From Saprospiraceae bacterium (GTDB lineage: Bacteria; Bacteroidota; Bacteroidia; Chitinophagales; Saprospiraceae), in the NCBI GenBank assembly GCA_016719615.1, contig JADJYQ010000006.1, positions 248,001-312,000 of the forward strand: 64,000 nucleotides of DNA. The letters run 5' to 3'. Positions 1 to 8,231 of the stretch are shown one piece after another (the stretch's first letter is position 1; each line of letters begins with the position of its first letter). The notes beneath the pieces are model-generated. The model was not told where the DNA came from, ran no database searches, and saw nothing but the letters and a program-made list of their open reading frames with translations. Made by a program: the position numbers and the translations under genes.

Positions 1-745
1 CCAGTTTGCGGTGATCTCTTTTTTTGGCCTCTTCCAGCAATTTTAAGTATTCTTCAAGTTCTTTGGCTTTGGGAAAAGTAATGCCATAAACCCGCGTCAG
101 TTGTTTTCGCTTTTCATCCCCTCGCCAGTAAGCTCCTGCCAGACTTGTCAGTTTAACTGCTTTAATAAATCCCGTATTAGGAAGGTGTGGGCCTTTGCAT
201 AAATCCGTAAAAGCACCCTGTTTATAAAAAGTAATTTGTCCATCCTGCAATTCGGAAAGCAGTTCGAGTTTGTACTCATCGTCTTTTTCAGTAAAATATG
301 CGATTGCATCTTTTTTTGAAATGGCCTCCCGAAAAAAGACATTGTTTTGCCTTGCCAATTCCATCATCTTTTGCTCAATGGAAAGTAAGTCTGCGGCAGA
401 TAGGTGATAATCGCCAGTGTCTATATCGTAATAAAATCCATTTTCTATTGGCGGACCTATGCCGAATTTAACTCCCGGAAACAAAGATTCCAATGCTTCT
501 GCCATGAGGTGGGCTGAACTATGCCAAAAAGTAGATTTGCCTTCTTTTTCACTCCAGGTCAATAATTGGAGGCTGGCATCCTGATTTATAGGTCTCGAAG
601 CATCTACGACTTCACCATTCACTTTTGCCGACAATACATTTCTTGCCAGGCCTTCACTGATAGACAGTGCCACCTCTATTGCAGTTACTCCTTTGGAGTA
701 ATCTTGCTCTCTTCCATCCGGAAAACGGATTTTTATCATTTGCAT
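1..745 (-). CDS. thrS: Threonyl-tRNA synthetase, N-terminal part (cut by window edge)
   Basis: Charges tRNA-Thr with threonine in the cytoplasm. About 248 N-terminal residues are visible. They begin with a TGS domain (about residues 1-62), followed by the second additional (editing) domain with the HSSAH motif at residues 75-79, which in ThrRS helps to remove mischarged serine. Later motifs such as YYDIDTGDY and the stretch around DLCKGPHLP are also typical of ThrRS. The class II catalytic core lies beyond the window. The start chosen is the ATG at 745-743; a second ATG two codons later is possible. A TACCTTTG element ends only five bases before the ATG, so the mRNA may have almost no leader. 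Confidence 0.95.
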   Translation of the reverse strand, partial: MQMIKIRFPDGREQDYSKGVTAIEVALSISEGLARNVLSAKVNGEVVDASRPINQDASLQLLTWSEKEGKSTFWHSSAHLMAEALESLFPGVKFGIGPPIENGFYYDIDTGDYHLSAADLLSIEQKMMELARQNNVFFREAISKKDAIAYFTEKDDEYKLELLSELQDGQITFYKQGAFTDLCKGPHLPNTGFIKAVKLTSLAGAYWRGDEKRKQLTRVYGITFPKAKELEEYLKLLEEAKKRDHRKL

Positions 746-750
746 AAGTG

Positions 751-758
751 CAAAGGTA
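751..758 (-). promoter_or_regulatory. thrS: Putative -7 promoter element of thrS
   Basis: The minus strand reads TACCTTTG, an exact match to the Bacteroidota -7 consensus TAnnTTTG. It lies five bases upstream of the thrS ATG, so transcription would start at or next to the start codon. No clear TTG (-33) is seen at the usual distance. Confidence 0.5.
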
Positions 759-838
759 AGCCTTTTCGAAAATACCCGAAAAGTGAGATAAACGAAGTAA
801 ATAAAATTGGTAAACCCTCTGGTTTAAACCGGAAATTG

Positions 839-1042
839 CTATTTATCCAGTTCGAAGGTCAATTTTAAAGAAACCCTGTATTCTTTTATTTTTCCTTTTT
901 CAATAGAAACGGACTGGTCCTGAACCCAAGCTGATTTTATATTTTTTAGGGTTTTTGCTGCTTTTGCAACTCCGATTTCTGTTGCATCTTCCCAAGATTT
1001 TTTGGAAGAAGACATTATTTCAATAACTTTTAATACGCTCAT
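839..1042 (-). CDS. Dodecin family flavin-binding protein
   Basis: A 67-residue protein that matches dodecin over its full length. Dodecins are small beta-alpha-beta-beta proteins that form hollow dodecamers and store or buffer flavins in the cytoplasm. Family landmarks are the N-terminal VLKVIEIMSSSKKSWEDA stretch (strand, turn, start of the helix), W17 and W39-type aromatic positions (here SW and AW) that stack on the isoalloxazine ring, and the C-terminal EYRVSLKLTFEL strand. It is a single gene, 94 bases from thrS and in the same orientation. No promoter consensus was found directly upstream. Confidence 0.9.
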   Translation of the reverse strand: MSVLKVIEIMSSSKKSWEDATEIGVAKAAKTLKNIKSAWVQDQSVSIEKGKIKEYRVSLKLTFELDK

Positions 1043-1192
1043 AATTTGGATTTAAAATTTAATAATTCGGTGATCTAATACCTTATTGTTAACTAAAAAT
1101 TAAACTAAAAGTTGTTCTTTAAAATGCAGTTAACAAAACATTTCGACCACCATTCATAATAGCTGAAAGCAAAAACATAAACTTCAGGAGCT

Positions 1193-2230
1193 TTACAATT
1201 TAGACAATTCTTGCTTTGCCCCTTCAAAATCCGGATTTAATCTCAAGGCATTTTGTAAATCTGTTTTTGCCAGATTCTTATCTCCTTTACGGATATAAGC
1301 CAAAGCTCTTTGAAAATAGGAACTTGGTTCAGTGGGTTTTAGTTGAATACAAATCCCAAAATGCTCAATGGCTTTACTTAAAGAATCTGATTCAAGGTAA
1401 AGTAAGCCCAGATTATAAATCCCTGGCTCGTAAGAAGGAAAGTTAATGGCCAATTTTTTAAATAAGTTTACCGCTGTTTGCCGTTTGCCTAGACGAAGAA
1501 GTGCATAGGCCTTACTATGATAAACCTGAGGATCTAAACTATCCAATTTTATAGCATTGTCGTAATAATCAAGAGCGCGCTCATTTTTAATTTCTGTCAA
1601 AACATCTCCTAATTGGATCCAGGCTTTACGAAATTCCGGATTGAGATCAACAGATTTTTGGTAGGCGTTTATTGCTCGCCCGGTATCTCCCATTTCATAA
1701 AAAACATGACCAGACAAATACCAGGCTTCCACATGTTGCTGATCCCTTTGAAAAACTTTATCGAGAATTGCAAGTGCCGGCATATATTGTTTTAAAACGA
1801 GTTTCATTTCTGCAACTTTCAACAAAGTAGGAATGTGTTCGGGAAATTTTTCAAGTGCTTTATCTAATATATCTGAGGCCATTTTAGATTGGGCCGACAT
1901 CAGGTAAGCGCGTGATAAACCAAAATAATAAGCTGGCTTTTTTAGCGAATCAATAGACAAGGCCTTCAGAAAATCCGTGATCGCAGAATCATAAGATTCC
2001 CTTAGCATAAGCTGATCTGCCCTCCATGCATACAGACTATCAATATCCGGATTTTTCAGAATTTGTTCACTGACATGCTCAAACTCCGTTGAAGCCCCAC
2101 TTAACTTATTACCTTCGCCAGTTGTTGCTTGACAAGCCAGGAAAACGAATAAACTAACATATGTTAGTAGCTTATATAAATTCCTGCTCAAGAAATTCAG
2201 TTCCGCGTATATAGGCCTATTACTAATCAT
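1193..2230 (-). CDS. TPR-repeat lipoprotein
   Basis: A 345-residue protein with an N-terminal hydrophobic stretch ending in the lipobox FLAC (Cys33), so it is probably a lipoprotein of the periplasm or outer membrane. From about residue 60 to the end it consists of roughly eight tetratricopeptide repeats, for example around residues AWYLSGHVFYEMGDTGRAI and the C-terminal SSYFQRALAYIRKGDKNLA. TPR arrays mediate protein-protein contacts; no enzymatic domain is seen, so the partner is unknown. The start codon overlaps the stop of the upstream oxidoreductase gene by four bases, which suggests translational coupling. A perfect 16-base palindrome lies inside its signal-peptide coding region (2153-2168). 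Confidence 0.85.
   Translation of the reverse strand: MISNRPIYAELNFLSRNLYKLLTYVSLFVFLACQATTGEGNKLSGASTEFEHVSEQILKNPDIDSLYAWRADQLMLRESYDSAITDFLKALSIDSLKKPAYYFGLSRAYLMSAQSKMASDILDKALEKFPEHIPTLLKVAEMKLVLKQYMPALAILDKVFQRDQQHVEAWYLSGHVFYEMGDTGRAINAYQKSVDLNPEFRKAWIQLGDVLTEIKNERALDYYDNAIKLDSLDPQVYHSKAYALLRLGKRQTAVNLFKKLAINFPSYEPGIYNLGLLYLESDSLSKAIEHFGICIQLKPTEPSSYFQRALAYIRKGDKNLAKTDLQNALRLNPDFEGAKQELSKL
2153..2168. repeat. Palindrome ACTAACATATGTTAGT, copy 1
   Basis: A perfect 16-base palindrome inside the start of the TPR lipoprotein gene, where it encodes part of LLTYVSLF. The same arms (ACTAACA and TGTTAGT with two bases between) recur at 13463 and 33551, with degenerate copies at 50078 and 17678. 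Its function is unknown; a dimeric regulator or DNA-structuring protein is one possibility. Confidence 0.6.
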
Positions 2231-3609
2231 AATTTAATCTGTATCGTTTTCCCAGTTTTTCGACTTCTTTCTGCTGCAAAGCCCATGATATGACTTTCTA
2301 TGGATGCTTCAATGGTAGAGGTAAGTAGGCTTGCATTTTGTTGCGAGACCGCCTGCACCCAGTTTTGCATCAACCTAACATCGCCGCCGCCATGTCCATG
2401 TTTACTGTAATTACCATCATCAAACGATTGAGAATCCCAAGTTGTGACTTTTCCGGTTCTAAAATCGGTATGAATAAATTTTTCCATATCCCCATGTAAG
2501 TCCCCCATACTTCCCATGACTCTTGTTCGCCTTCCGTGATATGACGTAAAAGCTTCCATATTAAAACTTGCGGTAATGCCACCATCAAATTCGAGGTTCA
2601 TGACATAGTGATCGCACTGATCGTTTTCCATCCGGTAAACGCAACGCCCGTAATTTGTAGTTTTTAAATAATTCATGATGGCATCAGGATGTAATTCTTT
2701 TTGTTCGGGAAGATCAAAAACATATAAATAGCTTCGATCTCTCAAGTAGATTTTCATCGCTGAATATGGACATTGAGATTCAATAGAACATCCTTCGTTG
2801 CAACGCATTGTACTTCCCTCTGGTGCATTTTCGCGCTTAAACCAACTTAAATTTCCAAATGCAGATACGCGTTTGCAAGGTTTGCCAACCAACCAACGCA
2901 TCATATCCAGATCATGACAGGATTTAGCAATGATAATCGGTGTTGTTGCTTTGCTATTGTGCCAGTTTCCTCTTACAAATGAATGCGCCATATGGACATG
3001 CTGAATGGGCTCAAAATGTTGCATACTCATGAGTTTGCCAATTGAACCATTGTGCATTAATTCTCTCAATTTGACAAAGTAGGGCGCATATCGCAAGACA
3101 TGACATAAACCTACAATCTTTCCTGTCTTTTGTGTTTTTGATAGTATATCCCGGCATTCCTTTTCTGTTTGTGCCATCGGTTTTTCCAACAATACATCAT
3201 AGCCCATTTCCAAGGCTTTCATGCATGGACCATAATGCAAATGATCGGGTGTTGTTATTATAATTGCATCCGCAAATTTTTTCTTGTCAAAAACATGTTC
3301 CCAGGTTACAAATCTATGTTCCGCTGGAATTTGATGTTTTTTTGAATATCTCTCATTGCGCAGTCCTATGGGTTCAGCTACTCCGACGATGCGAATCTCC
3401 TCCGGATGCGCAATCGCATAATTTCCGTACACATTTCCCCTTGCTCCCGCACCCAAGGTGATAGCAGTGATTGGTTTATCGGGTATTATATCAATTGAAA
3501 GTTGCTCTTGCGCTAAAAGACTTTTAATATCCGGAATTACAAAACCGGTAGCGCCTGCAGCCAGGCTCATCGTTTTAATGAGTTCTCTTCTGCTTAAAAA
3601 TTTTGCCAT
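2227..3609 (-). CDS. Gfo/Idh/MocA family oxidoreductase with Tat-like signal
   Basis: A 460-residue NAD(P)-dependent dehydrogenase of the glucose-fructose oxidoreductase family. The N-terminus (SRRELIKTMSLAAGATG) looks like a twin-arginine signal, so the folded protein may be exported, as is common for this family in Bacteroidota. A Rossmann fold follows, with GAGARG near residue 53, and then the family's EKP motif (LLEKPMAQT) near residue 141, whose lysine is catalytic in relatives. The C-terminal alpha/beta domain carries several Cys and His residues (RCNEGCSIESQCPY). The substrate, probably a sugar or cyclitol, cannot be told. The gene is coupled to the downstream TPR lipoprotein by an ATGA-type overlap. 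Confidence 0.88.
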   Translation of the reverse strand: MAKFLSRRELIKTMSLAAGATGFVIPDIKSLLAQEQLSIDIIPDKPITAITLGAGARGNVYGNYAIAHPEEIRIVGVAEPIGLRNERYSKKHQIPAEHRFVTWEHVFDKKKFADAIIITTPDHLHYGPCMKALEMGYDVLLEKPMAQTEKECRDILSKTQKTGKIVGLCHVLRYAPYFVKLRELMHNGSIGKLMSMQHFEPIQHVHMAHSFVRGNWHNSKATTPIIIAKSCHDLDMMRWLVGKPCKRVSAFGNLSWFKRENAPEGSTMRCNEGCSIESQCPYSAMKIYLRDRSYLYVFDLPEQKELHPDAIMNYLKTTNYGRCVYRMENDQCDHYVMNLEFDGGITASFNMEAFTSYHGRRTRVMGSMGDLHGDMEKFIHTDFRTGKVTTWDSQSFDDGNYSKHGHGGGDVRLMQNWVQAVSQQNASLLTSTIEASIESHIMGFAAERSRKTGKTIQIKL

Positions 3610-3756
3610 ACCATTGTTTTTATCTGCCGAAAGATAGAAAATTCTCTGCGAAAGACCAGATCGTGGTTTTTTTAAATTATTTATACATTCAATAGCGATG
3701 AATAAGATTTTATATTTTTATTAATTGCAGATACTTACGTAGTTTTATATGATCCA

Positions 3757-3790
3757 TTTTTTGTATATTAAATAATGTCAATAATATTTG
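3757..3790 (+). promoter_or_regulatory. Putative promoter of the candidate RNA
   Basis: TTTTTTG (3757-3763) is followed after 18 bases by TAATATTTG (3782-3790), close to the Bacteroidota -33 TTG / -7 TAnnTTTG arrangement but one base longer in the -7 part. The predicted transcription start is near 3795. Confidence 0.4.
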
Positions 3791-3794
3791 TAAG

Positions 3795-3992
3795 TGTAAC
3801 ATTAAGGAGTCTACCTTTACTAAACTTTCACGAGCTTGGCATGGAATTTACAAAGGAATCGATCGCTTTGTTGCCATTTCAAATCGAGTGGAACTTTATA
3901 AATTATTAGCATAGTCCAATAGGACTGCGCTGTTTTCTCAAAATGAAAAGGTATGAAGCTGGCCGGATCCAAAATGATCCGGCTTTTTTTTT
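3795..3992 (+). ncRNA. Candidate structured small RNA, about 190-200 nt, family unknown
   Basis: The stretch lies between a promoter-like sequence and a textbook terminator, with no conserved ORF. Visible pairings are a long-range helix TACCTTT (3812-3818) with AAAGGTA (3947-3953), a hairpin ACAAAG/CTTTGT around 3850-3871 flanked by GGCA/TGCC, and a hairpin AGTCC-AATA-GGACT (about 3913-3926), then the terminator. A closed outer helix over about 190 nt is reminiscent of 6S-type RNAs, but I cannot assign it to a family. An alternative is a 22-codon ORF at 3841-3909 (starts MEFTKESIALL), for which there is no other support. Confidence 0.45.
3962..3992 (+). terminator. Rho-independent terminator
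   Basis: GCCGGATC (3962-3969), a six-base loop and GATCCGGC (3976-3983) form a perfect eight-pair GC-rich stem followed by nine T residues on the plus strand. On the minus strand there is no T tract after the stem, so it serves plus-strand transcription only, yet no plus-strand protein gene precedes it. Confidence 0.9.
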
Positions 3993-4044
3993 ATAGGATT
4001 TGAAATTGATATTTATATTTAAAAATAAATTTAGCCCTTTCGTT

Positions 4045-4926
4045 TTAATAATTTTCAAAAGGTTCAATATGAACAAATACCTGTTTGATGTGTGGAATTT
4101 CTTGTTTTAAAGCGTCAACTACGCGATGTGCAATATGATGCCCTTCGTGAACGCTAATCTCCGCATTTACCAACACGTGCAGATCTACAAAATACATCAT
4201 TCCTGCCTTTCTAATAAAACATTTTTCAGTACCGCAAACTCCTTTCACGCTTAATGCTTTTTTACGAATTTCCTCTTCGAGGTTTTCGTAAACATGTTCA
4301 TCCATTATTTCTCCTAGTGCCGGACGAAAAATGAGGTAACTATTGTATAATATAAACCCCGAGGCAAAGAGTGCGGCCCAATCATCTGCAACTTCGTAGC
4401 CTTCGCCAAAATATAATGCAATAGAAATTCCAATAAATGCTGCAACTGAGGTTATCGCATCACTCCGGTGATGCCATGCCTCTGCTTTCAATACCGTACT
4501 GTTGGTAGTTCGGCTTTTTTTAATGACCCACTGAAAAGAAATTTCTTTCCAAATTATGATCAGTGCAAGCACAATCAAAGTAAAAGATTCGGGAGGTTTG
4601 TGTGGGGTCTGGATATTTTGAATGCTCTCGTAGGCAATGACCGTTGCTGAGGTTACCAAAAATGCAACCGTGATAAACGTTATTAAAGGTTCTACTCTCC
4701 CATGTCCATATGGATGATTTTTATCGGCAGGCCTATGAGAATACTTCAAACCAAAAAGAGTAAGCAAGGAAGCAAAAATATCTGTTGTGGATTCAATCGC
4801 ATCTGCAATTAAAGCAAATGAGTTTCCAAAATATCCTGTAGTCCACTTCATAAGTGCCAATAAGCTATTGCCTAAAATGCTCAGATAACTGATCCGAATT
4901 GCGGTTTGTTCGTTAGTGTTTATCAT
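4045..4926 (-). CDS. Cation diffusion facilitator (CDF) metal efflux transporter
   Basis: A 293-residue inner-membrane antiporter that exports divalent metals such as zinc, cobalt or iron in exchange for protons. The N-terminal two thirds hold about six membrane segments; metal-site residues are visible in the second segment (ADAIESTTDIF) and the fifth (HHRSDAITS, the HxxxD pair), and the family signature HPYGHGRVEPL lies between them. The C-terminal cytoplasmic domain (from about residue 205) carries the usual His-containing strands (VDLHVLVNAEISVHEGHHIA). I chose the ATG at 4926; an upstream TTG would add six residues. It lies 99 bases downstream of nadD. The metal specificity is not decidable. 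Confidence 0.92.
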   Translation of the reverse strand: MINTNEQTAIRISYLSILGNSLLALMKWTTGYFGNSFALIADAIESTTDIFASLLTLFGLKYSHRPADKNHPYGHGRVEPLITFITVAFLVTSATVIAYESIQNIQTPHKPPESFTLIVLALIIIWKEISFQWVIKKSRTTNSTVLKAEAWHHRSDAITSVAAFIGISIALYFGEGYEVADDWAALFASGFILYNSYLIFRPALGEIMDEHVYENLEEEIRKKALSVKGVCGTEKCFIRKAGMMYFVDLHVLVNAEISVHEGHHIAHRVVDALKQEIPHIKQVFVHIEPFENY

Positions 4927-5025
4927 TGAACCACAAACTTGCAATTATTTTTAATTTTAGCATTCAAAAAATATTACTTTTTCCGTCAGGATTAAACTGA
5001 AAGTTATAAGATGAAATGAAAAATT

Positions 5026-5607
5026 TTACACGCTTTTATACATAGTACTTCCGTCAAGGTATTCAAAAACTTTGTCAGTAACCATATATCTGATAGAACT
5101 ACCTTTCCGAATACATTCCCTAACGTAACTTGCACTGATTTCCAATAATGGTGCTTCGCAAAAACGAAAAGCGGGGTGTTCTGAAAATGAATCCGGTATT
5201 AGACTTCCAGATCTTTTATAAATATATATTTTGTAGTTGTTTAAGATTTGTTCGTAATTTTTCCATTTGTGAAGGCTTGTTAATATATCACTACCCATAA
5301 TCAAAGCGAAATCGTGAAGTGGATACTTTTCTTTGAGATGTGTAAGTGTATCGATGGTATAACTCGGCTGTGGTAAATGAAATTCTATCGAACAGCTTTT
5401 AATTTTCGGATTGTCCTCTACAGATATATTCACCAAATGCAAGCGATCGTAATCCTTAGCCAGACTTGTTTTTTGCTTCAATGGATTATGCGGACTCACG
5501 ACCAGCCATACCTGATCAATTTCTGGCAAATTTGCAATATGCTGTGCAATGATAAGGTGGCCTGTATGAACGGGATTAAAGGATCCAAAGAACAAGCCGA
5601 TATGCAT
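5026..5607 (-). CDS. nadD: Nicotinate-nucleotide adenylyltransferase
   Basis: A 193-residue cytoplasmic enzyme that joins nicotinate mononucleotide and ATP to deamido-NAD in NAD synthesis. The nucleotidyltransferase signature GSFNPVHTGH is at residues 8-17. The C-terminal ISASYVRECIRKGSSIRYMV is the family's second nucleotide-binding motif. The length fits the family (about 190-210). It starts five bases after the dnaN stop, so both are probably on one transcript. NAD kinase, which acts later in the same pathway, lies at 43-44 kb. Confidence 0.95.
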   Translation of the reverse strand: MHIGLFFGSFNPVHTGHLIIAQHIANLPEIDQVWLVVSPHNPLKQKTSLAKDYDRLHLVNISVEDNPKIKSCSIEFHLPQPSYTIDTLTHLKEKYPLHDFALIMGSDILTSLHKWKNYEQILNNYKIYIYKRSGSLIPDSFSEHPAFRFCEAPLLEISASYVRECIRKGSSIRYMVTDKVFEYLDGSTMYKSV

Positions 5608-5612
5608 CTTTC

Positions 5613-6728
5613 TTAATAATTGCTCATGACCGGCATGATCAACATCAGTAAATGTTCGCCGGTGGCTTGTTCGGCCGGTAAAAAGATACCCGGTTTACTC
5701 GGACTTGAGAGTTCAAGATTTAATACTTCGCCGCCCATATTGGATAACATTTCGATGAGATATTTCCCACTGAAACCAATGGTCATCGGTTCGCCCTGAT
5801 AAGTACAACTCATTTGTTCCGTGGCTTCATTCGAAAGATCAACATCCTGAGAAGAAATGGTTAAGCTTTTATCCTGAATGTTAAATACCACCTGATTGGT
5901 AGATTTGTTTGCATACACTATAAGCCTTTTTAAGGACGAAAGTAGTTCATATCGATTCACCTGTAAATGATAAGGATTATTAACAGGAATGACTGAATTG
6001 TAATCAGGATATTTCGCTTCTATCAATCGCATGGAAAGCTGTGTATCCTCAAAACTAAAAAATGCTTTCTCCCGGTTAAAATGTAAGTTAATTTTGCCTT
6101 CCTTAGGTAAAGTTGATTTTAAAGCCAACATTGATTTTTTAGTCAATACGATAGTAGCTGATGCCTCACTTTTAATGTCCTGAAAGCTGTATTTGACTAA
6201 TTTGTGAGCATCTGTAGCGGCGAAGGTCAATTGATTAAAATCGATATTCAGGCAAATGCCCTTCATTGCCGGGCGCATTTCATCATTACTTGTCGCAAAA
6301 GCAGTTCGATCGATGGCCAATAATAGTTTTTCTGTTAATATTTCAAAATGCGGTTCATCTGTTGGGCCAGATATTTTTGGATAATCGTCAGCTTTTTCTC
6401 CTACTAACTTATATATTCCTGATAGAGAGGAAATTGTAACCCCACGAGTCTCATCATTGATTTCAAAATGTATGGGCTGTTCAGGCATGGCTTTTAAAGT
6501 TTCCAAAAGCGTTTTGCCGGGTATTGCAATGACTCCTTCTTTTTCGATTTCTGCTTGCAAACTTGTCGAAATGGTGAGTTCCAAGTTTGAAGCCGTAATG
6601 AATAATTTATTTTTATCTGATCGGATCAGAAAATCTTCAAGGATTGGAATGACTGGATTTGATGCCAGTGCTGAAGAAGCAATATTAAGTTTTTCCAAAA
6701 AACTACCGGAGGATACACTGAATTTCAT
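5613..6728 (-). CDS. dnaN: DNA polymerase III beta subunit (sliding clamp)
   Basis: A 371-residue protein; two copies form the ring that holds the replicative polymerase on DNA. The three similar clamp domains can be followed through NPVIPILEDFLIRSDKNKL (domain 1), TDAHKLVKYSF (domain 2), RLIEAKYPDYNSVIPV (domain 2/3) and the C-terminal HLLMLIMPV, which is the usual ending of clamp proteins before a short tail. The length fits the family. dnaA and recF are not next to it, so the neighbourhood is not the classical origin arrangement. A TATTTTTG element lies about 75 bases upstream. Confidence 0.97.
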   Translation of the reverse strand: MKFSVSSGSFLEKLNIASSALASNPVIPILEDFLIRSDKNKLFITASNLELTISTSLQAEIEKEGVIAIPGKTLLETLKAMPEQPIHFEINDETRGVTISSLSGIYKLVGEKADDYPKISGPTDEPHFEILTEKLLLAIDRTAFATSNDEMRPAMKGICLNIDFNQLTFAATDAHKLVKYSFQDIKSEASATIVLTKKSMLALKSTLPKEGKINLHFNREKAFFSFEDTQLSMRLIEAKYPDYNSVIPVNNPYHLQVNRYELLSSLKRLIVYANKSTNQVVFNIQDKSLTISSQDVDLSNEATEQMSCTYQGEPMTIGFSGKYLIEMLSNMGGEVLNLELSSPSKPGIFLPAEQATGEHLLMLIMPVMSNY

Positions 6729-6803
6729 AAAAGTTAGGCTTGTATTTTGATATGTAATGGAACGAGTGCCATGTATTTTCTATGTTTACACTTGATTGAA
6801 GCA

Positions 6804-6811
6804 CAAAAATA
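6804..6811 (-). promoter_or_regulatory. dnaN: Putative -7 element for dnaN-nadD
   Basis: The minus strand reads TATTTTTG, matching TAnnTTTG, in the 116-base divergent gap between dnaN and the M16 homologue. It would give a leader of about 70 bases. No good -33 TTG was found. Confidence 0.45.
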
Positions 6812-6844
6812 CATCATTCTGTCGGTTTAGCCCTTTATTGAGCA

Positions 6845-8122
6845 ATGAAGCTTAAATCCCTTAACATAGAACCTGTAATACAGGACTGGAATCAATTGGA
6901 ATTCCCCGAGTATAAATGCTCTAAAATGAGCAATGGCAGCTTGCTTTATGGATTGGAATCAACGAAACCGGGTTTGTGTTTTTTTGAATTGGTCTTTCGA
7001 AATGGCCGTTGGACCGAACATAAAAAGCTTTCTGCCCGACTTGCCGCCAATCTTATCATGGAAGGGTCCGAGCAGTATACTGCCGAACAGGTTGCCGACA
7101 AAATTGACTTTTATGGTGCCCACTTTTCGGTACATGCGGATCTTGATTTTACTACAGTTTCCTTGAGTTGCCTTCAAAAGCATTTTATGGAACTCCTGAA
7201 CTTTATATCTGAACTCATTCTGAATCCTGCATACCGGGAGACTGATCTCCAAAAAGCAAAGGTTTTTTTGAAATCTCAATTACAACATCAGCTCTCTGAG
7301 CCTGATTACGTTTCTTATCGCGAATTTACCTCGCTTATTTATGGTGCCGATACCGTATATGGTTATAATACGACTTTAGAAAGGATCGAAGCTATACAAT
7401 CAGAGGATCTTAAGCGCTATCAAAGTGAAAACTATTGTTCCGATTTTTTAACTGCCTTTTACTGCGGGTCCAATGATGCGGTTTATCAAAACTGCATCAA
7501 AGAAATTTTGGAAAAATTTCCAAAAACTTTAAAAGAAATTGAAACAACACATTTTTTACCGCAAGCGCAACAACAAAAGCTCCATATTCCCATCAGCCAT
7601 AGTTCTCAAACCAGCCTAAAAATAGGCATCCGAACTTTTGCAAGGCAACATCCGGATTTCTTTGGTCTTTACCTACTAAATACTGTTCTTGGAGATTATT
7701 TTGGATCAAGATTAATGAAGAACATCAGAGAAGACAAAGGATTCACATACGATATCCATTCAAACCTCGATGCCCAAAAACATGATGGTTGCTTTTATAT
7801 CAGTGCCGAACTCAATCCGGAGCAGTTGGAAGCCTCAATTGCTCTTATTAAAAGTGAGCTCAACGAACTCCGCCGGCATTTAATTCCCCAATCTGAGTTA
7901 GAAATGGTTCGAAACTACTTATGTGGAAATATGCTCAGGCTCATGGATGGGCCATTTCAAACCATTGTTTTTCTTAAAATTCTAATCAGCGAATATGGCA
8001 CTGCCGATGCTTTTAACTTATTAAAATCTGAAATTCTTACGACAAATTCAGAAAAATTAAGGGAGTTGGCCGAAAAATATCTGGATCCTGATAAAATGAT
8101 ACTGGTAACTGCTGGTGCCTGA
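6845..8122 (+). CDS. M16 family peptidase homologue lacking the HxxEH zinc motif
   Basis: A 425-residue protein with the two-domain fold order of M16B peptidases. At the place where active members carry HxxEH, it reads LAANLIMEGSEQYTA (about residues 62-76), so the zinc ligands and the catalytic glutamate are absent. The R/Y signature of the second M16 half is present near residue 290 (NIREDKGFTYDIHS). In related bacteria an active HxxEH subunit and an inactive R/Y subunit form a heterodimer and are often encoded side by side; here no partner is adjacent. It is therefore probably a non-catalytic subunit or an orphan. No signal peptide is evident, so it is probably cytoplasmic or exported as part of a complex. 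Confidence 0.85.
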   Translation: MKLKSLNIEPVIQDWNQLEFPEYKCSKMSNGSLLYGLESTKPGLCFFELVFRNGRWTEHKKLSARLAANLIMEGSEQYTAEQVADKIDFYGAHFSVHADLDFTTVSLSCLQKHFMELLNFISELILNPAYRETDLQKAKVFLKSQLQHQLSEPDYVSYREFTSLIYGADTVYGYNTTLERIEAIQSEDLKRYQSENYCSDFLTAFYCGSNDAVYQNCIKEILEKFPKTLKEIETTHFLPQAQQQKLHIPISHSSQTSLKIGIRTFARQHPDFFGLYLLNTVLGDYFGSRLMKNIREDKGFTYDIHSNLDAQKHDGCFYISAELNPEQLEASIALIKSELNELRRHLIPQSELEMVRNYLCGNMLRLMDGPFQTIVFLKILISEYGTADAFNLLKSEILTTNSEKLRELAEKYLDPDKMILVTAGA

Positions 8123-8137
8123 TAGCTTTATTTTTTA

Positions 8138-8145
8138 TACTTTTG
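8138..8145 (+). promoter_or_regulatory. mreB: Putative -7 element of the mre operon
   Basis: TACTTTTG matches TAnnTTTG exactly and is followed by GCAGTCC. It lies about 87 bases before the mreB ATG, just after the stop codon of the M16 homologue. No clear -33 TTG at standard spacing. Confidence 0.5.
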
Positions 8146-8231
8146 CAGTCCCTACCCTCAATTCATATCCGGATTGTAAAATTGATAATTTAATTTATTC
8201 GTATTAATAATAGAATGAACGGAATATATAC

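Larger units (their letters stand above)
3610..4044. other. 435-base stretch without a recognised gene; holds candidate RNA
   Basis: No conserved protein is seen. The plus strand carries a promoter-like pair (3757-3790), about 190 bases able to form several hairpins, and a strong intrinsic terminator (3962-3992). The left part (3610-3750) is plain AT-rich sequence that should contain the promoter of the oxidoreductase gene; a near match TATCTTTC lies at 3629-3636 on the minus strand. Confidence 0.6.

Noticed and set aside
3841..3909. 22-codon ORF inside the candidate RNA
   Set aside because: Too short to support by sequence alone; mentioned only as an alternative to an RNA function.
5613..6844. 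Possible replication origin near dnaN
   Set aside because: dnaA, recF and a DnaA-box cluster are not present around it; dnaN alone is not enough.
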